From: Caenorhabditis remanei
Lineage: Eukaryota > Nematoda > Chromadorea > Rhabditida > Rhabditidae
Reading direction: 5' to 3'
Assembly (NCBI RefSeq): GCF_010183535.1
Contig: NC_071332.1
Location: 8,556,001 to 8,620,000, forward strand
DNA length: 64,000 nt
The notes beneath the pieces were generated by a model. The model was not told the origin of the DNA and made no database searches. It worked only from the letters and a program-made list of their open reading frames with translations. Both the position numbers and the translations under genes were made by a program. This document shows positions 36,548 to 47,268 of this stretch, in pieces. The stretch's first letter is position 1, and the number at the start of each line of letters is the position of its first letter.

Positions 36548-39313
36548 TCAGTTAGGAGAGATGGGCGGTCGGTCAGAGCTGATGGCAACGCGGCTAAGTG
36601 TGCGGTGAATAAAGAAGTTGCGCCTAGTTTTAGTTTTTCCTGCTTTCCAGTGGAATGTGTTGTTACTGCGTGTTTTAGTGAATGTGTTGGTCGTGAAGAA
36701 GTCTTCAGTGTTAATATCAATTTTGCCTAGTTGCATTTTGAGAATCATTTTGTAGTCTGTTGTTTGTCTGCGGTGCTCCAGAGAGGCTAGGCCATATTTG
36801 TCGTTACGTTGATTGGCTGATAAATAGTCCGGGTCAGACGGAGTAAGATACCTCCCGATCTGTCTGCTGAGGAGGCGGCGTGTGAACGAATTTTGAATAG
36901 ATTCAATTGCCCTGATATCGCATTTTTTGTACGGGCTGCTTACTTCCGTTCCATACTCTAGAACTGGTCTAATGAAGGTTTTATACAAAAGAGTCATGAT
37001 TTTAGAGTCGTTACTATTGTATTTAGTAAATATTTGGGAGACGAGGAATTTAGCTGCGTTGGTGGCCTTGTGCCAATGTTCACTGAAGTCAAGTTTGGGG
37101 CTTATGAGGAACCCAAGATCTCTAATCAGTGTTTTCTGACAAATAGTATTACCTTCTATAGTGTAGGTATTCATAGCTCTTCTGTTGCCTAGGGTAATGC
37201 ATTCGGTTTTACTATTGTTCAAGTCTAATTTTGCTTTTTTGGACCATAGAATTACAGAATCTATAGCTAATTGGAGACGATTAGGAAGAGAGTTAGAATC
37301 TGAGTTGGAGAAGGAGGCATAAATTTTTAGGTCGTCTGCAAACTGACGGCATTTGACTCCAGGTGGTAACGTTTTTGGGACATCATTGACGAAAATGCCG
37401 AAAAGAATGGGGGATAGGACTGAACCTTGCGGGACTCCGCATAGTGCCTTACGTTTAGCTGAATATGATTTTCCCACCTTAACCTCAAAATATCTCTCGG
37501 AAAGAAATGAGTCGATCCACCTGATTAGTGACGGATTCAGTCTAACTTCGACAAGTTTAGCTAGTAGTAAGTCATGTTGTACGCGATCAAAAGCTTTAGC
37601 ATAATCTAGGTAAACAATGTCTACTTGGTTACCTCTATCTATATTATCTGTCCAGTCGTTTAATGCGGTTAACATGCATGATACTGTAGACCTCCTGGGG
37701 CGGAAACCATGCTGCTCGTCGCTCCAAAAGTTGATTGAGTCAAGATGCGCTATGATCTGTTTCAATAGAAATCTTTCGTAGATTCGGCATATTTGGGAAG
37801 TGATAGAAATAGGTCTGAAGTCTGACGGTTGCGAGGGCTTAGCAGTTTTATTGAGAGGAAGGATGTAAGAGTGTTTCCACACTTTTGGAACAGAACCCCG
37901 AGACATAGTCAAGTTACATATTTGCGATAGGGGACTGGAGATACTTGGGCTGATCATTTTCATAAAGGTATGAGGGACGCCATCGGAAGTAGGAGTAGAG
38001 GAGTTTTTGCTTTTCATCATTAGTTTGAACAGATCGTTGTCAGTGATCCAGGGAGTTGTTTGGCTAGACTTAAAGTTGTTTGGGAAGCTGAGCGGGGAGG
38101 TGGACTTATTCAGGTACTGTTTTTCAAAATGAGAAGCCAGGCAATCTGCTTTTTCTTGGTCTGATTTCGCGTAGCAGCCGGGTAGAGGTTCTAGAGTAGG
38201 GATGAGAGTCTTTCTTGGTTTCAGAAGAAATTTGGCATAATGTGTAAAACGACTGGGGCCACGCGCTTTAAAATTTTGAAGTTCAAGGTTCCGTTGATAT
38301 TTCAGTAACTTTTTGCGGTATTTGCGAGCAATGAGCACGTAGATCAAAAAGTCTTCCTTTTTACGGGAAGACGCAACTCTTTTGTGGAGAGATTCGGTCA
38401 GGTGCTTTAAGTTATTCAGATATTTGGGTAGATTATGGCAGCCAGTTGTCACTTTTTGGATAGGGACTGAGATGAGGAAGGCTTGACGCATATGAGTCAG
38501 AAAGGTTTCGAAAATTTGATCTATTGTGTTATTATCGTTGATGATGAGCCCCCAGTTAATTTTGTCGAGGTATTCGCAGCAAGCGAACCAGTTAATGTTC
38601 TTGTAATCGTAAAGTTCAGTGTATACTGGAACCTTTTCATGGAGTAGGTCTACTTGAAATGCAATTTTGCTGTGGTCGCTAGACCCGATTGGACTCGAAA
38701 TGTAAAGGGTTAAGAGCGGAACATTAGAGAAAACAAGGTCAAGAATGTTTCCATTTCTAGTCGTGGAAGTAACGTATTGCTTTAGTTGATTACAGTTACA
38801 GAAGTCCAGTAGTATACTGCCTAGGCGGGTACTAGAAGTTGGCGTAGCGGAGGTCCAATCCACTTCCTTGATATTGAAGTCTCCCATGACTATAACTTGG
38901 CCTGGGTGGTCAGTGAGATCAGATATTTTGTTTAATAAGGACAATGAGTTACGGTGGGAGCAGTTAGGGACGCGATATACATTAATTACACGAGTGGGCG
39001 CGACATTATTTAGTAAGTCTATGGCCAGTATCTCATAGGCAAGTGTTTTGGATTCAGCGGTAATTAATTGACTAGAAATTTCATTTTTGATTATCGTGCA
39101 CACGCCTCCCCCTTTTTTAGAATCAGACCGGTCGGCACGGTACAACGTGTAAGCCGGATGGGAGCCTGTTATTATTGTGTTGTCTGTTGTGCTGTGGAGC
39201 CATGTTTCTTGTAGGGCAATAATATCATAATAAGTGCTTGTTAATAGCGCGCCTAGTTCTAACCTGTTAGCTTTGACTGACCGAATGTTTGAAGATAGAA
39301 AATTAAGCATCAA
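36548..39313 (-). CDS. LINE ORF2: endonuclease-reverse transcriptase
   Basis: A 921-residue uninterrupted ORF. The N-terminal third is an apurinic-type endonuclease: NIRSVKANRLEL, LQETWL with the catalytic Glu, VMGDFNIKEVDW, and SDHSKIAFQVDL near residue 220. The reverse transcriptase follows with KPSQPSDFRPISITSQI, the catalytic YLDYAKAFDRV, GVPQGSVLSPILFGIFVND and the FADD box (CRQFADDLKIYASF). A C-terminal maturase-like segment and a Cys/His-poor tail end near the 3' tail. No RNase H or integrase domain was seen. The motif order fits the CR1/jockey group rather than an LTR element. Confidence 0.93.
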   Translation of the reverse strand: MMLNFLSSNIRSVKANRLELGALLTSTYYDIIALQETWLHSTTDNTIITGSHPAYTLYRADRSDSKKGGGVCTIIKNEISSQLITAESKTLAYEILAIDLLNNVAPTRVINVYRVPNCSHRNSLSLLNKISDLTDHPGQVIVMGDFNIKEVDWTSATPTSSTRLGSILLDFCNCNQLKQYVTSTTRNGNILDLVFSNVPLLTLYISSPIGSSDHSKIAFQVDLLHEKVPVYTELYDYKNINWFACCEYLDKINWGLIINDNNTIDQIFETFLTHMRQAFLISVPIQKVTTGCHNLPKYLNNLKHLTESLHKRVASSRKKEDFLIYVLIARKYRKKLLKYQRNLELQNFKARGPSRFTHYAKFLLKPRKTLIPTLEPLPGCYAKSDQEKADCLASHFEKQYLNKSTSPLSFPNNFKSSQTTPWITDNDLFKLMMKSKNSSTPTSDGVPHTFMKMISPSISSPLSQICNLTMSRGSVPKVWKHSYILPLNKTAKPSQPSDFRPISITSQICRIYERFLLKQIIAHLDSINFWSDEQHGFRPRRSTVSCMLTALNDWTDNIDRGNQVDIVYLDYAKAFDRVQHDLLLAKLVEVRLNPSLIRWIDSFLSERYFEVKVGKSYSAKRKALCGVPQGSVLSPILFGIFVNDVPKTLPPGVKCRQFADDLKIYASFSNSDSNSLPNRLQLAIDSVILWSKKAKLDLNNSKTECITLGNRRAMNTYTIEGNTICQKTLIRDLGFLISPKLDFSEHWHKATNAAKFLVSQIFTKYNSNDSKIMTLLYKTFIRPVLEYGTEVSSPYKKCDIRAIESIQNSFTRRLLSRQIGRYLTPSDPDYLSANQRNDKYGLASLEHRRQTTDYKMILKMQLGKIDINTEDFFTTNTFTKTRSNNTFHWKAGKTKTRRNFFIHRTLSRVAISSDRPPISPN

Positions 39314-39378
39314 ATTTGGAGGGAGAGACTGCGGAGATGAAAACGTGGATATACTAGAGAAGGGACGTGGGTAGCCTA

Positions 39379-40131
39379 TTAGTTTTTTGGAGCTGGGGTC
39401 ACGTTAACAGAAGAACTAGCGGGGGGGTCAATTATCATTTCTTCCGAATTTGCACTACTTGGGATAACTTGCGACTGTTTAATTTTCTTCCTTTCCTCTC
39501 GAAACTCTTCCAACTCCTGCTTGCTCATACTTCTGCGAATGTAGACCGGGGGATGACCTCTAGTATCAAATGACTTGAGCTGTGGAGCGACTTTCAGCAA
39601 TTCCCTCTGCATTTGGCTGCTCGCCAAAACTAACTTGAGAAGACGCGGTTTTCCATCGGATCTTTCCTTGCCCATTCTGTAAAGTGCCATCGGCTGACAT
39701 CCCAAATTCAGGTGACGAAGGAGGATGTTGACCGAGGTGACATCTAACATGTTTCTTTCGTGCTGAAAATAAGACTTTGATTCCGGGATGTTCAGCAGCA
39801 CCACCGATCTTCTCCGTTCTTTGGCTTCCGCGGGATCCTCTTCTTCGCCGCCTTTCCTCGACTTCTGAATAGTCCCCTCGATTTCCTTTAACTTATTCTG
39901 CTGCTTCAACAGTTCCACTTCGAGTTGCTGGATTACGACTTTCGACGACTCCGAAAGCTTATCCAATGTGGCCAGATTCTTCTCGATAGCACGGTCGACC
40001 GCCTTGTCCAACAAATCAGAGAACTCTTTCGAGCGAAAGTACTCCCTTATATGATTGACGTGGTCCATCGAAACTCCTCCTGACTCCAACTTTTTCTTCT
40101 TGTTGTTTGGTTTTATGGACGAGGAAGACAT
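39379..40131 (-). CDS. LINE ORF1: coiled-coil RNA-binding protein
   Basis: A 250-residue ORF upstream of ORF2 with a 65-nt gap between them. A Lys-rich start (MSSSSIKPNNKKKK) is followed by a predicted coiled coil (LEVELLKQQNKLKEIEG). An RRM-like segment then reads RRRSVVLLNIPES, KPRLLKLVLASSQMQRELL and VYIRRSMSKQELEEFREERK. Such ORF1 proteins package element RNA. Assignment rests on position and this arrangement; I did not confirm it by alignment. Confidence 0.8.
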   Translation of the reverse strand: MSSSSIKPNNKKKKLESGGVSMDHVNHIREYFRSKEFSDLLDKAVDRAIEKNLATLDKLSESSKVVIQQLEVELLKQQNKLKEIEGTIQKSRKGGEEEDPAEAKERRRSVVLLNIPESKSYFQHERNMLDVTSVNILLRHLNLGCQPMALYRMGKERSDGKPRLLKLVLASSQMQRELLKVAPQLKSFDTRGHPPVYIRRSMSKQELEEFREERKKIKQSQVIPSSANSEEMIIDPPASSSVNVTPAPKN

Positions 40132-40155
40132 GCGTAACTTCGTAAAGTGAACGGA

Positions 40156-40991
40156 AGAATAACAACTGAAAAAAGGCGAGAATCATAAGACTTCTGAAAA
40201 AAATGCTATCAAAATCTGGAAAATTTCTGAAGTAACGAAGAGTTGAAAACTTGAGAGTTCTACCAAAGATTTCTGGATATCTGGTCTTTGTTTTTTTGTA
40301 TGAAATTTCGAATTTGAATACTGGATATGATCTTCTCTACTTTTCTGTGCTTCTACCAGAAGAATTCGGTCTTGATATTTTCTCCCCAAAAAGAAATAGA
40401 AAACTCAAAGACCATCACTTGTTATTTTACTTGTTAAAATAAATCCTTCTGTTTTCAGAACAAGAAGGAAAACAAAAGTATCTGCTCTGTGAAAACCAAA
40501 AACAATCGGTGACTCGTCTGCAATGGTGCAATGGAGAAACGGATTGTGCTGATGGATCCGATGAGAAATACTGTTATTAATTAGCTCACAATTGCCTTAT
40601 TTATTTCCACTTAATTTATCAATAAATCGCTCAATCAATCATATTTGCTTCTTGGAATAGAATTTAACTATTTGGCAAAGCGATTAGTTTCTTTTCAAAG
40701 AGTTTCGTTATAGAAAGAGAGAGAAAGAAAGAGAATTGTAGGACTGGTTATTGTCCAATGTCTCTTTCTCTCTTTCTATTATTGTCATCTCTCTACTCTT
40801 TTTTTAACTTTGACACCGAAAGTCAGTCACTTTCAACCTCATGAGTACAGTCACCTCCCTAACGGTTTTGTCTCTTCTAATCCTATTTCCATTGAGTTCT
40901 CTGTCATTGGAATGCATCAATTCAACGTCTTATATGGATAGAGTACTCGTCAAACCGAGAAGCTCAGAATGTCGTCTGAAGACAGCACTTT
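40156..40991. repeat. Right 836-bp direct repeat flanking the LINE
   Basis: Copy of 35565-36400 at constant offset 4,591. It begins immediately after the 5' end of the LINE and ends in the middle of exon 1 of the Ly6-like gene, where unique sequence (TGTGTGAAAAC) continues the reading frame. Confidence 0.93.
40459..40580 (+). pseudogene. Orphan copy of the last LDLa exon
   Basis: This duplicates the terminal exon at 35868-35989, with its acceptor, LDLa module, stop codon and downstream AATAAA. It is separated from the upstream exons by the LINE. It could still act as an alternative last exon if splicing skipped the element, but the nearer copy is complete. Confidence 0.8.
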
Positions 40992-42162
40992 GTGTGAAAA
41001 CAATGCAGATTAGTCAGAATACAGGTTAGTATCCTCGTGTTATGAAAGTTAATGGATTGCAGGTCAATGAAAAACAAGGACATTAGTCACTGCTTCTAGA
41101 TAACTTTTCAAGCTGAAAGTGTACTGAAAACATACTTCGGATGTGAAGCATATTTCCAGTCATCTCTAGTTTTCAATATCTTGTTTTTCATCTCGATACA
41201 ATCATAATGTTTCCCAGAATATTCAGCAGTCTCCGATGAAAAGATTATACAATACATTAGTTCCGACTGTAAATGTTTGTTTTCACACAATAGGATTAGT
41301 CTAGAATCAAATTTTTGGGAATGGAAAAACAAGATGAGAGGGTGGATTTGTTTTCAATTTGAAAGATTAGAGAATTCCGTACTCTAACAAGCATGACGGA
41401 ATCTCATTTTTTGAATTTTGAGCTCCATAAATCACTCCAAGGCATTTGTCTTATTAGATCAACATTCGAAAAACAACCATCTAATTGACCTGTGTTCAGT
41501 GCTCAACCCAACAATGTTGACTTGTCTGTCTATTGGAGCAAACACAGTAATGGCATTGAATGCGAGAGATTAAATTTTGGAAGTTCTCTGTTTCCATTTC
41601 CATTCATAACTTCACTTTCCGTTTGTCTCTTCTCGTATTTTGAATAGATCAGTGTCGAAATACTAAATGTCAAAAGTCAAATAACTGTCTCTGAGTGCAC
41701 ATGATCTGGGGTGGATAATCTGAACATCGGTCACAAGTACCCACAAAGTTTATCGACTAATCTATCGTACCGTTCCAGACGGCACTCCAAAAGTATTATC
41801 CATTCATCGGGAATGTTTCGAACTTGAGCCGCCGCAAGCATATAGAGAAGGGAGAGGATGTGTTGACTCGTATGACGATGATGATCCGATTTCCAGAAGA
41901 CTCGGTTGGTTGACTGAGGGAATAACAAGTTGTTTGTTGAACTGTTAAGTTGACCAATCAATGTTGTTTTTTCGGGGAGATAGGTTGAAAAAGACAACAA
42001 AAAACGTATAAAACTCTTATCAGGTAGTAAAGTTTGGTGAAATCAATTAGAGAATCTAATTGAATGGAAAAGAGAAGAGAAATAGAAATCGAAAGAAATC
42101 AAACATTTTCAGGGCCACATTTGATCACGTGCTTCTGTTCTTCTGATTTATGCAACTTCTAA
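40841..42162 (+). CDS. Small secreted Cys-rich (Ly6/ET-module-like) protein
   Basis: Two exons, 40841-41024 and 42113-42162, join in phase 1 to give about 77 residues. A signal peptide (MSTVTSLTVLSLLILFPLSS) precedes widely spaced cysteines. The C-terminus ITCFCSSDLCNF resembles the CxC...DLCN ending of nematode Ly6/activin-receptor-like or ET-module proteins. Function unknown; an extracellular role is likely. The intron of 1,088 bp is large for this region. The final 13 nt overlap the start of the first UGT gene (ATG at 42150, stop at 42160-42162) in another frame. The exon 2 assignment rests on phase and the Cys motif; if wrong, that acceptor could serve the UGT leader instead. Confidence 0.7.
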
Positions 42163-44012
42163 AATATTGCTTCCTGGTTTTTATTTTATTGGACTTTGGT
42201 TTAATATGTCTTTCATTACAAATTCTTGTATATTCTCCACGAATGATACCAAGCCACGTGGCATTTGTAGCAAACATTGCGAATTTGCTTGGTCATAGAG
42301 GTCACAAAGTGGTGAGTTAGCTGCCCATTAAAATTTAATCAACCCAAAATTTCAGATAGTTATAGATAATGTACTCAGAAATGAGATTTCAAATAAATTT
42401 GACTTGAATGCAGTTGAGAAGGTTATCGAAGTTAAAACGGTTAGCATTTTCTAACAAATAACCTATAATTCTAGAATTTGTCAGGCAGAAAATGTCGTCA
42501 AATTGCTCACGAATCAGAATATTCCACTGAAATTTTGGAATATGAGAAACGAGCCAAATGAGCAGAAAGAGGTGATGAAGAATCTTGGAGAGCTTTTTCT
42601 GGAGCAGTGTAAATATTTGATGGGGGGAAAGGAGATATTCGAAGAGTTGAAAAATTATGAATTCGATTTTGGAATTCATGAAGTGTTCGATGTGTGTGGA
42701 ATTGGAATATTCGAGAAATTAGGAATAAGAAAATCAGTGATTCTGTCTTCAACTGGAATGAGAGACATTGTTAATGAAGCACTTGGAATTTCAGGTCCAC
42801 TTCAAGATTCTTGTAAGTTTCCAGATTGAGAGTTTAAACGTTCTAAACAGGATTTTTCAGCCATTCTATCGGATTACGGTAGCCATGTTCCATTTTTTGG
42901 TTTACGGAGAAATCTTCAATTTCACTCTGCATGGAGGAACTTTTTCGAAATTCAGAGTAAGCAATTGGAGTCTTCTTTCCACCTCAATACGAGTTATGAG
43001 GTTTGAACCAAGAATTGTATCGGGTCGTTTTTTTGATCATGTGTACTACTTCAGAATCTTCTACGGTACAGTAACCTGATGTTTTTGAACACCCACGAAC
43101 TTACGGACTGCCAGAGACAGTGGAATCGAAAAATACATGAAATTGGAGGAATCTCATTCAAAACTCCCAGTTCTCTTGATAAGGTTAGTCATTTGATTGA
43201 ATTCTCAAATGCCAATTTCTGTCCAGAATTATATTAGCCTGTTTGCCAAGTACACCAACGTAATCCTTGTTTCGTTTGGGACTACGACACCTTCTTTTTT
43301 GATGCCTGAAAAGTACAAGACTACATTTATGAAAGTGTTCAAGAAGTTTCCAAACACTTTATTCATTTGGAAATATGAGAAAGAGGATGCATTTACAAAC
43401 AAGAACTCAAATGAAAATGTGATCTTTGAGAAATATGTCCCGCAAGTTGATATGTTAGGTAAGAAGTTGTCTGAAGCATTTCTAATCTGAACTGAGATAT
43501 TTTAGAATCTGGAAAAATCTCACTTTTCATTACACACGGAGGTCAGAATAGTCTTCTTGAAGCCTTTCATTCGAACACCCGCACTCTCATAATCCCATTA
43601 TTTGGTGACCAACATAGAAACGCTCGAATCTCTTTGGAGAATGGGTTGAGTCATGTACTGAAAAAAGAAGATCTGTCGAACCAGGAAGTAGTCGAGGAAG
43701 CAATAAAACAAGGGTTGGATGGGGACAAAAAGTAAGTTGATAAAAACGAAAAAAGGTTCCAAACTTGTTTATTTCAGGTTGTCGGACGGTTTACAACGAG
43801 TTTCTATCAACTTGAAAAATGCAAAACAAAGTTCAGAGACACTTTTAATTAGAACCATCGAATCCACTTATACAGACATTCAATCACCTCCAAACTTCGA
43901 ATTCAATCCCAAATTGTACTCTGCGGACGTCATTCTCATGTTCATAGACTCATCGTTTCTGTTTTTTGTAATTCTATTTTTCTACTTTTTAATGAGAAAA
44001 CGGTTTTTATAA
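42150..44012 (+). CDS. UDP-glycosyltransferase 1
   Basis: Eight exons: 42150-42311, 42356-42439, 42485-42812, 42861-43000, 43055-43183, 43227-43458, 43506-43731 and 43778-44012. The phases agree and give about 511 residues. A signal peptide leads to LVYSPRMIPSHVAF, which contains the family's catalytic-type His. The UGT signature near 43,530 reads FITHGGQNSLLEAFHSNT, then PLFGDQHRNA. A single C-terminal transmembrane helix (FLFFVILFFYFLM) and a basic tail follow. UGTs transfer sugar from UDP-sugars to small lipophilic compounds in the ER lumen, often for detoxification. Exon 4 uses an unusual GTTTGA donor but joins in frame (NTSYE to NLLRYS). It could match C. elegans ugt-55 or ugt-56 by position; I leave the symbol empty. 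Confidence 0.88.
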
Positions 44013-44227
44013 AAAAAATGTTTTGTATTCATGCTTCAATGATTTCTGAACACATTGAAAAATAATTATGGAGCACATTCGAAAAGACTTTGTTACTTTG
44101 GCTTATTTGTGTTTCTTGATACAAGAAACCTCTCAACATTCAATTAGTTTCATTGCTCCGCCTAATCCATTTTCCCCCGTATAAATACCTCGATTTGTTG
44201 CAAGAGTAAGTTCATTCAGGTGTCGAG

Positions 44228-46090
44228 ATGTTGTCGGTTTTCATGTGTCTCAGTATATTATGCCTTCACGGTTCGGCCCTTGATATTCTGGTTTATGCTC
44301 CGAGAATGATGCAGAGTCATGTGTATTTCACGGCAAGGATTGCTAATGTACTCGCTGCGAAAGGGCATAAAGTGGTAGGTCAACTGGATTTAATAGTAAA
44401 AAGCCAATGAAACAAAATATATCACAGCAAACTAATAATAGATTTGGATCTATGACTAATATTTCAGACTGTAATTGATAACATCTTCCGATACGATGTG
44501 GACAACGAGCTCTCTTCGGACATTGATCACATTTTGAGTGTTGAACCTAGTCCTGAAGTCACTAAACTTCTGAATACTGGAAGTTTACCCACAATCCTAT
44601 GGAACTCGAAAGCATTGCCTGAAGAACAGAGAGCTGTCAGTCAATTCAACTAGGAATTAAAAAAAAAATTACTTTCTAAATTTTAGATAATGGAAGGACT
44701 TGGCCATATTCATCGTCTTCAATGTACCCACCTCATTGAGAATAGTACACTGATTCCCAAACTGCAAGAAATGAAATTTGACTTTGCCATCCACGAAGTC
44801 TTCGATTCTTGCGGAATCGGTATTCTGGAGGTCATTGGAATTGAGAAGACAGTGATTGTATCATCAACAGGACCAATGGACGTTGTTCCAATAACACTTG
44901 GAATATCAGACACCTTGAATACTCCTTGTAAGTTGAATAGAACTGATATTGTCGGCAATTAAATTTTCAGCTCTCTTATCCGATTACGGTAGCTTCCTCT
45001 CGTTCCCCGAAAAACGTCGGAATCTGAAGTTTTTGTCTGGAATGCTGAATTTTCATGAAATGCAAGAAGCAGTGATTGGTCCTCTATTCAGAAAATATCA
45101 TGGATTGAAAAAGTCATTTGGAGAAATAATGAGACAAACTAATCTCCTTTTTTACAATATTCATGAAGGATCGGATGGAATGAGAATGAGAGGAAGAAGA
45201 AGTTTTGATATTGGTGGAATTGCATTCAAAGACCAGAAAAACTTGACAGCAGTGAGTTTTCTCATGTCGAATTATTCATACTATTCAAGAAATTCAGGAG
45301 TATCAAAGTCTTCTGTCCGATCCTCGGCCAAAAGTACTCGTATCATTTGGAACGGCTGCTACGTCCTCTCACATGCCTCAAAATCTGAAAGTATCTCTTC
45401 TAAAAGCAATGAAACAAATGAAAGATGTCTTGTTTATTTGGAAATATGAAATGGAAGATGAATTCACGAAATCAGAAGAGATGACGTCGAATGTGATTTT
45501 CAAAAAGTTCATGCCCCAGACTGATTTATTAGGTTAGTTTGAGGGACATTGAGTTAATGGTAACGATTAATTTTTCAGCAAGTAAGAAAATTGATCTTTT
45601 CATAACTCATTGTGGACAGAATAGTTTACTTGAAGCTTTTCATGCTGGGGTTCGAGTACTAGCAGTTCCGTTATTCGGAGATCAACATCGAAATGCACAA
45701 CTTGCTAAAGAGAATGGGTTGATTGAAGTTCTACCAAAAGTAGATATCGAAACATCCTCAAAAATAGTGAAGGCTGTGAGAAACTCGCTGCTTCCAAATG
45801 AAAGGTTCAATCAGAGAAAAGATTTAGAAAAGAAAATGTATTGTTACAGAATCCAGAACAATCTTATCCACGTATCATCACTACTCCGAAATTCAAAAAA
45901 GAACGCCGAAAACTTGCTTGTTTCGACAATTGAGACAATATACTCAACTGATTCACTGCCAAATTTCTCAAAGTTTCCACAAAACTACCATCCAAACACC
46001 TTAATTCGTGTGATTGATTGTGCAGTTGCCTTTTTATTAATTTTAGTAGTGTTTTCAATTGCGAAACGATTAAAAAAGATTATATCATAA
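44228..46090 (+). CDS. UDP-glycosyltransferase 2
   Basis: Exons 44228-44374, 44468-44635, 44687-44927, 44971-45251, 45298-45532 and 45579-46090. The last exon probably contains a 45-nt in-frame intron (45806-45850, GTTCAA to TTACAG) at the position of the last UGT 1 intron, giving about 512 residues. The signal peptide is followed by LVYAPRMMQSHVYF. The family signature is FITHCGQNSLLEAFHAGVRV, then PLFGDQHRNA. The C-terminal transmembrane helix ends with basic residues (AKRLKKIIS). It shares most intron positions with its neighbour, so the two arose by tandem duplication. A TATA-like CCCGTATAAATACC near 44177 precedes it, and an acceptor ends nine nt before the ATG. Probable role: xenobiotic or lipid glycosylation. 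Confidence 0.9.
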
Positions 46091-46481
46091 TGAGAACTTT
46101 TGATGTATTTTTTTTCAAATTTTGACAAAGCCATATTTTTGAATAAATCATTTTATTTTTAAACAATTTTCATGTGTGCCAGAAAGCCTCAGTATTTGAA
46201 AAAAGTAGACGTAGTGGATAGACGAGAGTTGAAAAGAAAACATCATCTTTTGCCGGATCCATGACGTGACCGAGTGCGCGTGGCATACTGTGCCGAGATG
46301 ACCCAAGCCCAGAAAGTAAGAAGCGACCATTTTCAGAAACAGACATTCTCTTGCACACTTTTTGGACATAAACTGATTTTGTGGGTAAAGAAGAGTACTA
46401 GAAGAAATAGAAGAGAAACATTAAACTGAAAATATTTATTAGAAAAAAACAATATTAAAATGAGGATTACATAAGATTTGT
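46091..46481. other. Intergenic between UGT 2 and histone H4
   Basis: About 390 bp. It has an AATAAAT signal for UGT 2 near 46142. A minus-strand open frame (46170-46358) encodes about 62 residues with no recognisable family, and I do not annotate it as a gene. Confidence 0.4.
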
Positions 46482-46497
46482 GGCCCTAAAGAGGACC
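46482..46497 (-). terminator. Histone H4 3' stem-loop
   Basis: On the minus strand the sequence is GGTCCTCTTTAGGGCC, the replication-dependent histone mRNA hairpin. It lies about 50 nt after the stop codon. One stem pair is G-U where H2A and H2B hairpins here have G-C. Confidence 0.85.
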
Positions 46498-46545
46498 GTT
46501 GGGTTCGGTTGATTTTTTGTAAGAAAACGGTAAAGATAACTGAAA

Positions 46546-46923
<378 letters not shown>

Positions 46924-46962
46924 CTAGATCCCACTCCAGAAGGCGGAGTCAGATGCAACCAC

Positions 46963-46977
46963 TCTGTGGGGACACAT
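46963..46977. promoter_or_regulatory. Shared histone promoter element, H4/H3 side
   Basis: TCTGTGGGGACACAT occurs here and again at 48163-48177 in the H2B/H2A promoter. Both lie in divergent histone intergenic regions with a nearby CTCTTCC/CTCTTCTTC stretch and CCGGAGAG or CTCCGGTGG sequences. It is probably a shared regulatory site. Confidence 0.6.
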
Positions 46978-47108
46978 TTCACCTCTTCCGACTGCGTCCG
47001 AATAACCTCTTCTTCTGTTTGACTAAGACCACGCCTCTCCACCGGAGAGTGTACCTTTCCGAATATACTGAATTAAACAAAATATCTATCGGATTCTCAT
47101 CTTTTTGC

Positions 47109-47268
47109 ATGCCTTGTACCAAGCAAACCGCCCGCAAATCAACAGGAGGAAAGCTTCAAGAATCATGTTGGTCACTGAGCTTGCTCGCAAAACTTTCGCA
47201 GCTAACACAGAAAAATGGAGCCACGTCGTTATCGTCCAGGAACAGTCGCTCTCCGTAAGATCAGACGT
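47109..47268 (+). pseudogene. Decayed histone H3
   Basis: The start reads MPCTKQTARKSTGGK instead of MARTKQTARKSTGGK. The middle then corresponds to the H3 tail but with substitutions and indels. Further on, in a different frame, RRYRPGTVALRKIRR matches the H3 segment around residues 40-54. Similarity stops there and the fold is missing. It is a truncated, frameshifted H3 divergent from H4, in the place where intact clusters have H3. Confidence 0.88.

Larger units (their letters stand above)
36401..40155 (-). mobile_element. Non-LTR retrotransposon (LINE, CR1/jockey-like)
   Basis: A 3,755-bp element on the minus strand between two 836-bp direct repeats. The 3' end is a tandem tail, read on the plus strand as (ATTT)n at 36401-36420. 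Two ORFs lie head to tail: ORF1 (39379-40131) and ORF2 (36548-39313). The 5'UTR is only about 24 nt, so the copy is either full length with a short leader or slightly 5'-truncated. Both ORFs are open, and the flanking repeats look identical, pointing to a recent insertion. LINEs of this type move by target-primed reverse transcription. The flanks behave as an exceptionally long target-site duplication. Confidence 0.93.

Noticed and set aside
35565..40991. Direct repeats of an LTR retrotransposon
   Set aside because: The repeats contain host exons and UTRs, and the element has a LINE endonuclease, no integrase or protease, and a tandem 3' tail.
42860..43060. UGT 1 as a pseudogene, since the frame seems to stop after NTSYEV
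   Set aside because: A GTTTGA...TTCAG intron (43001-43054) restores an exact in-frame join and a full-length enzyme.
46170..46369. Open frames next to UGT 2 and H4
   Set aside because: About 60-70 residues with no recognisable motif; lies in the 3' flanks of two genes.
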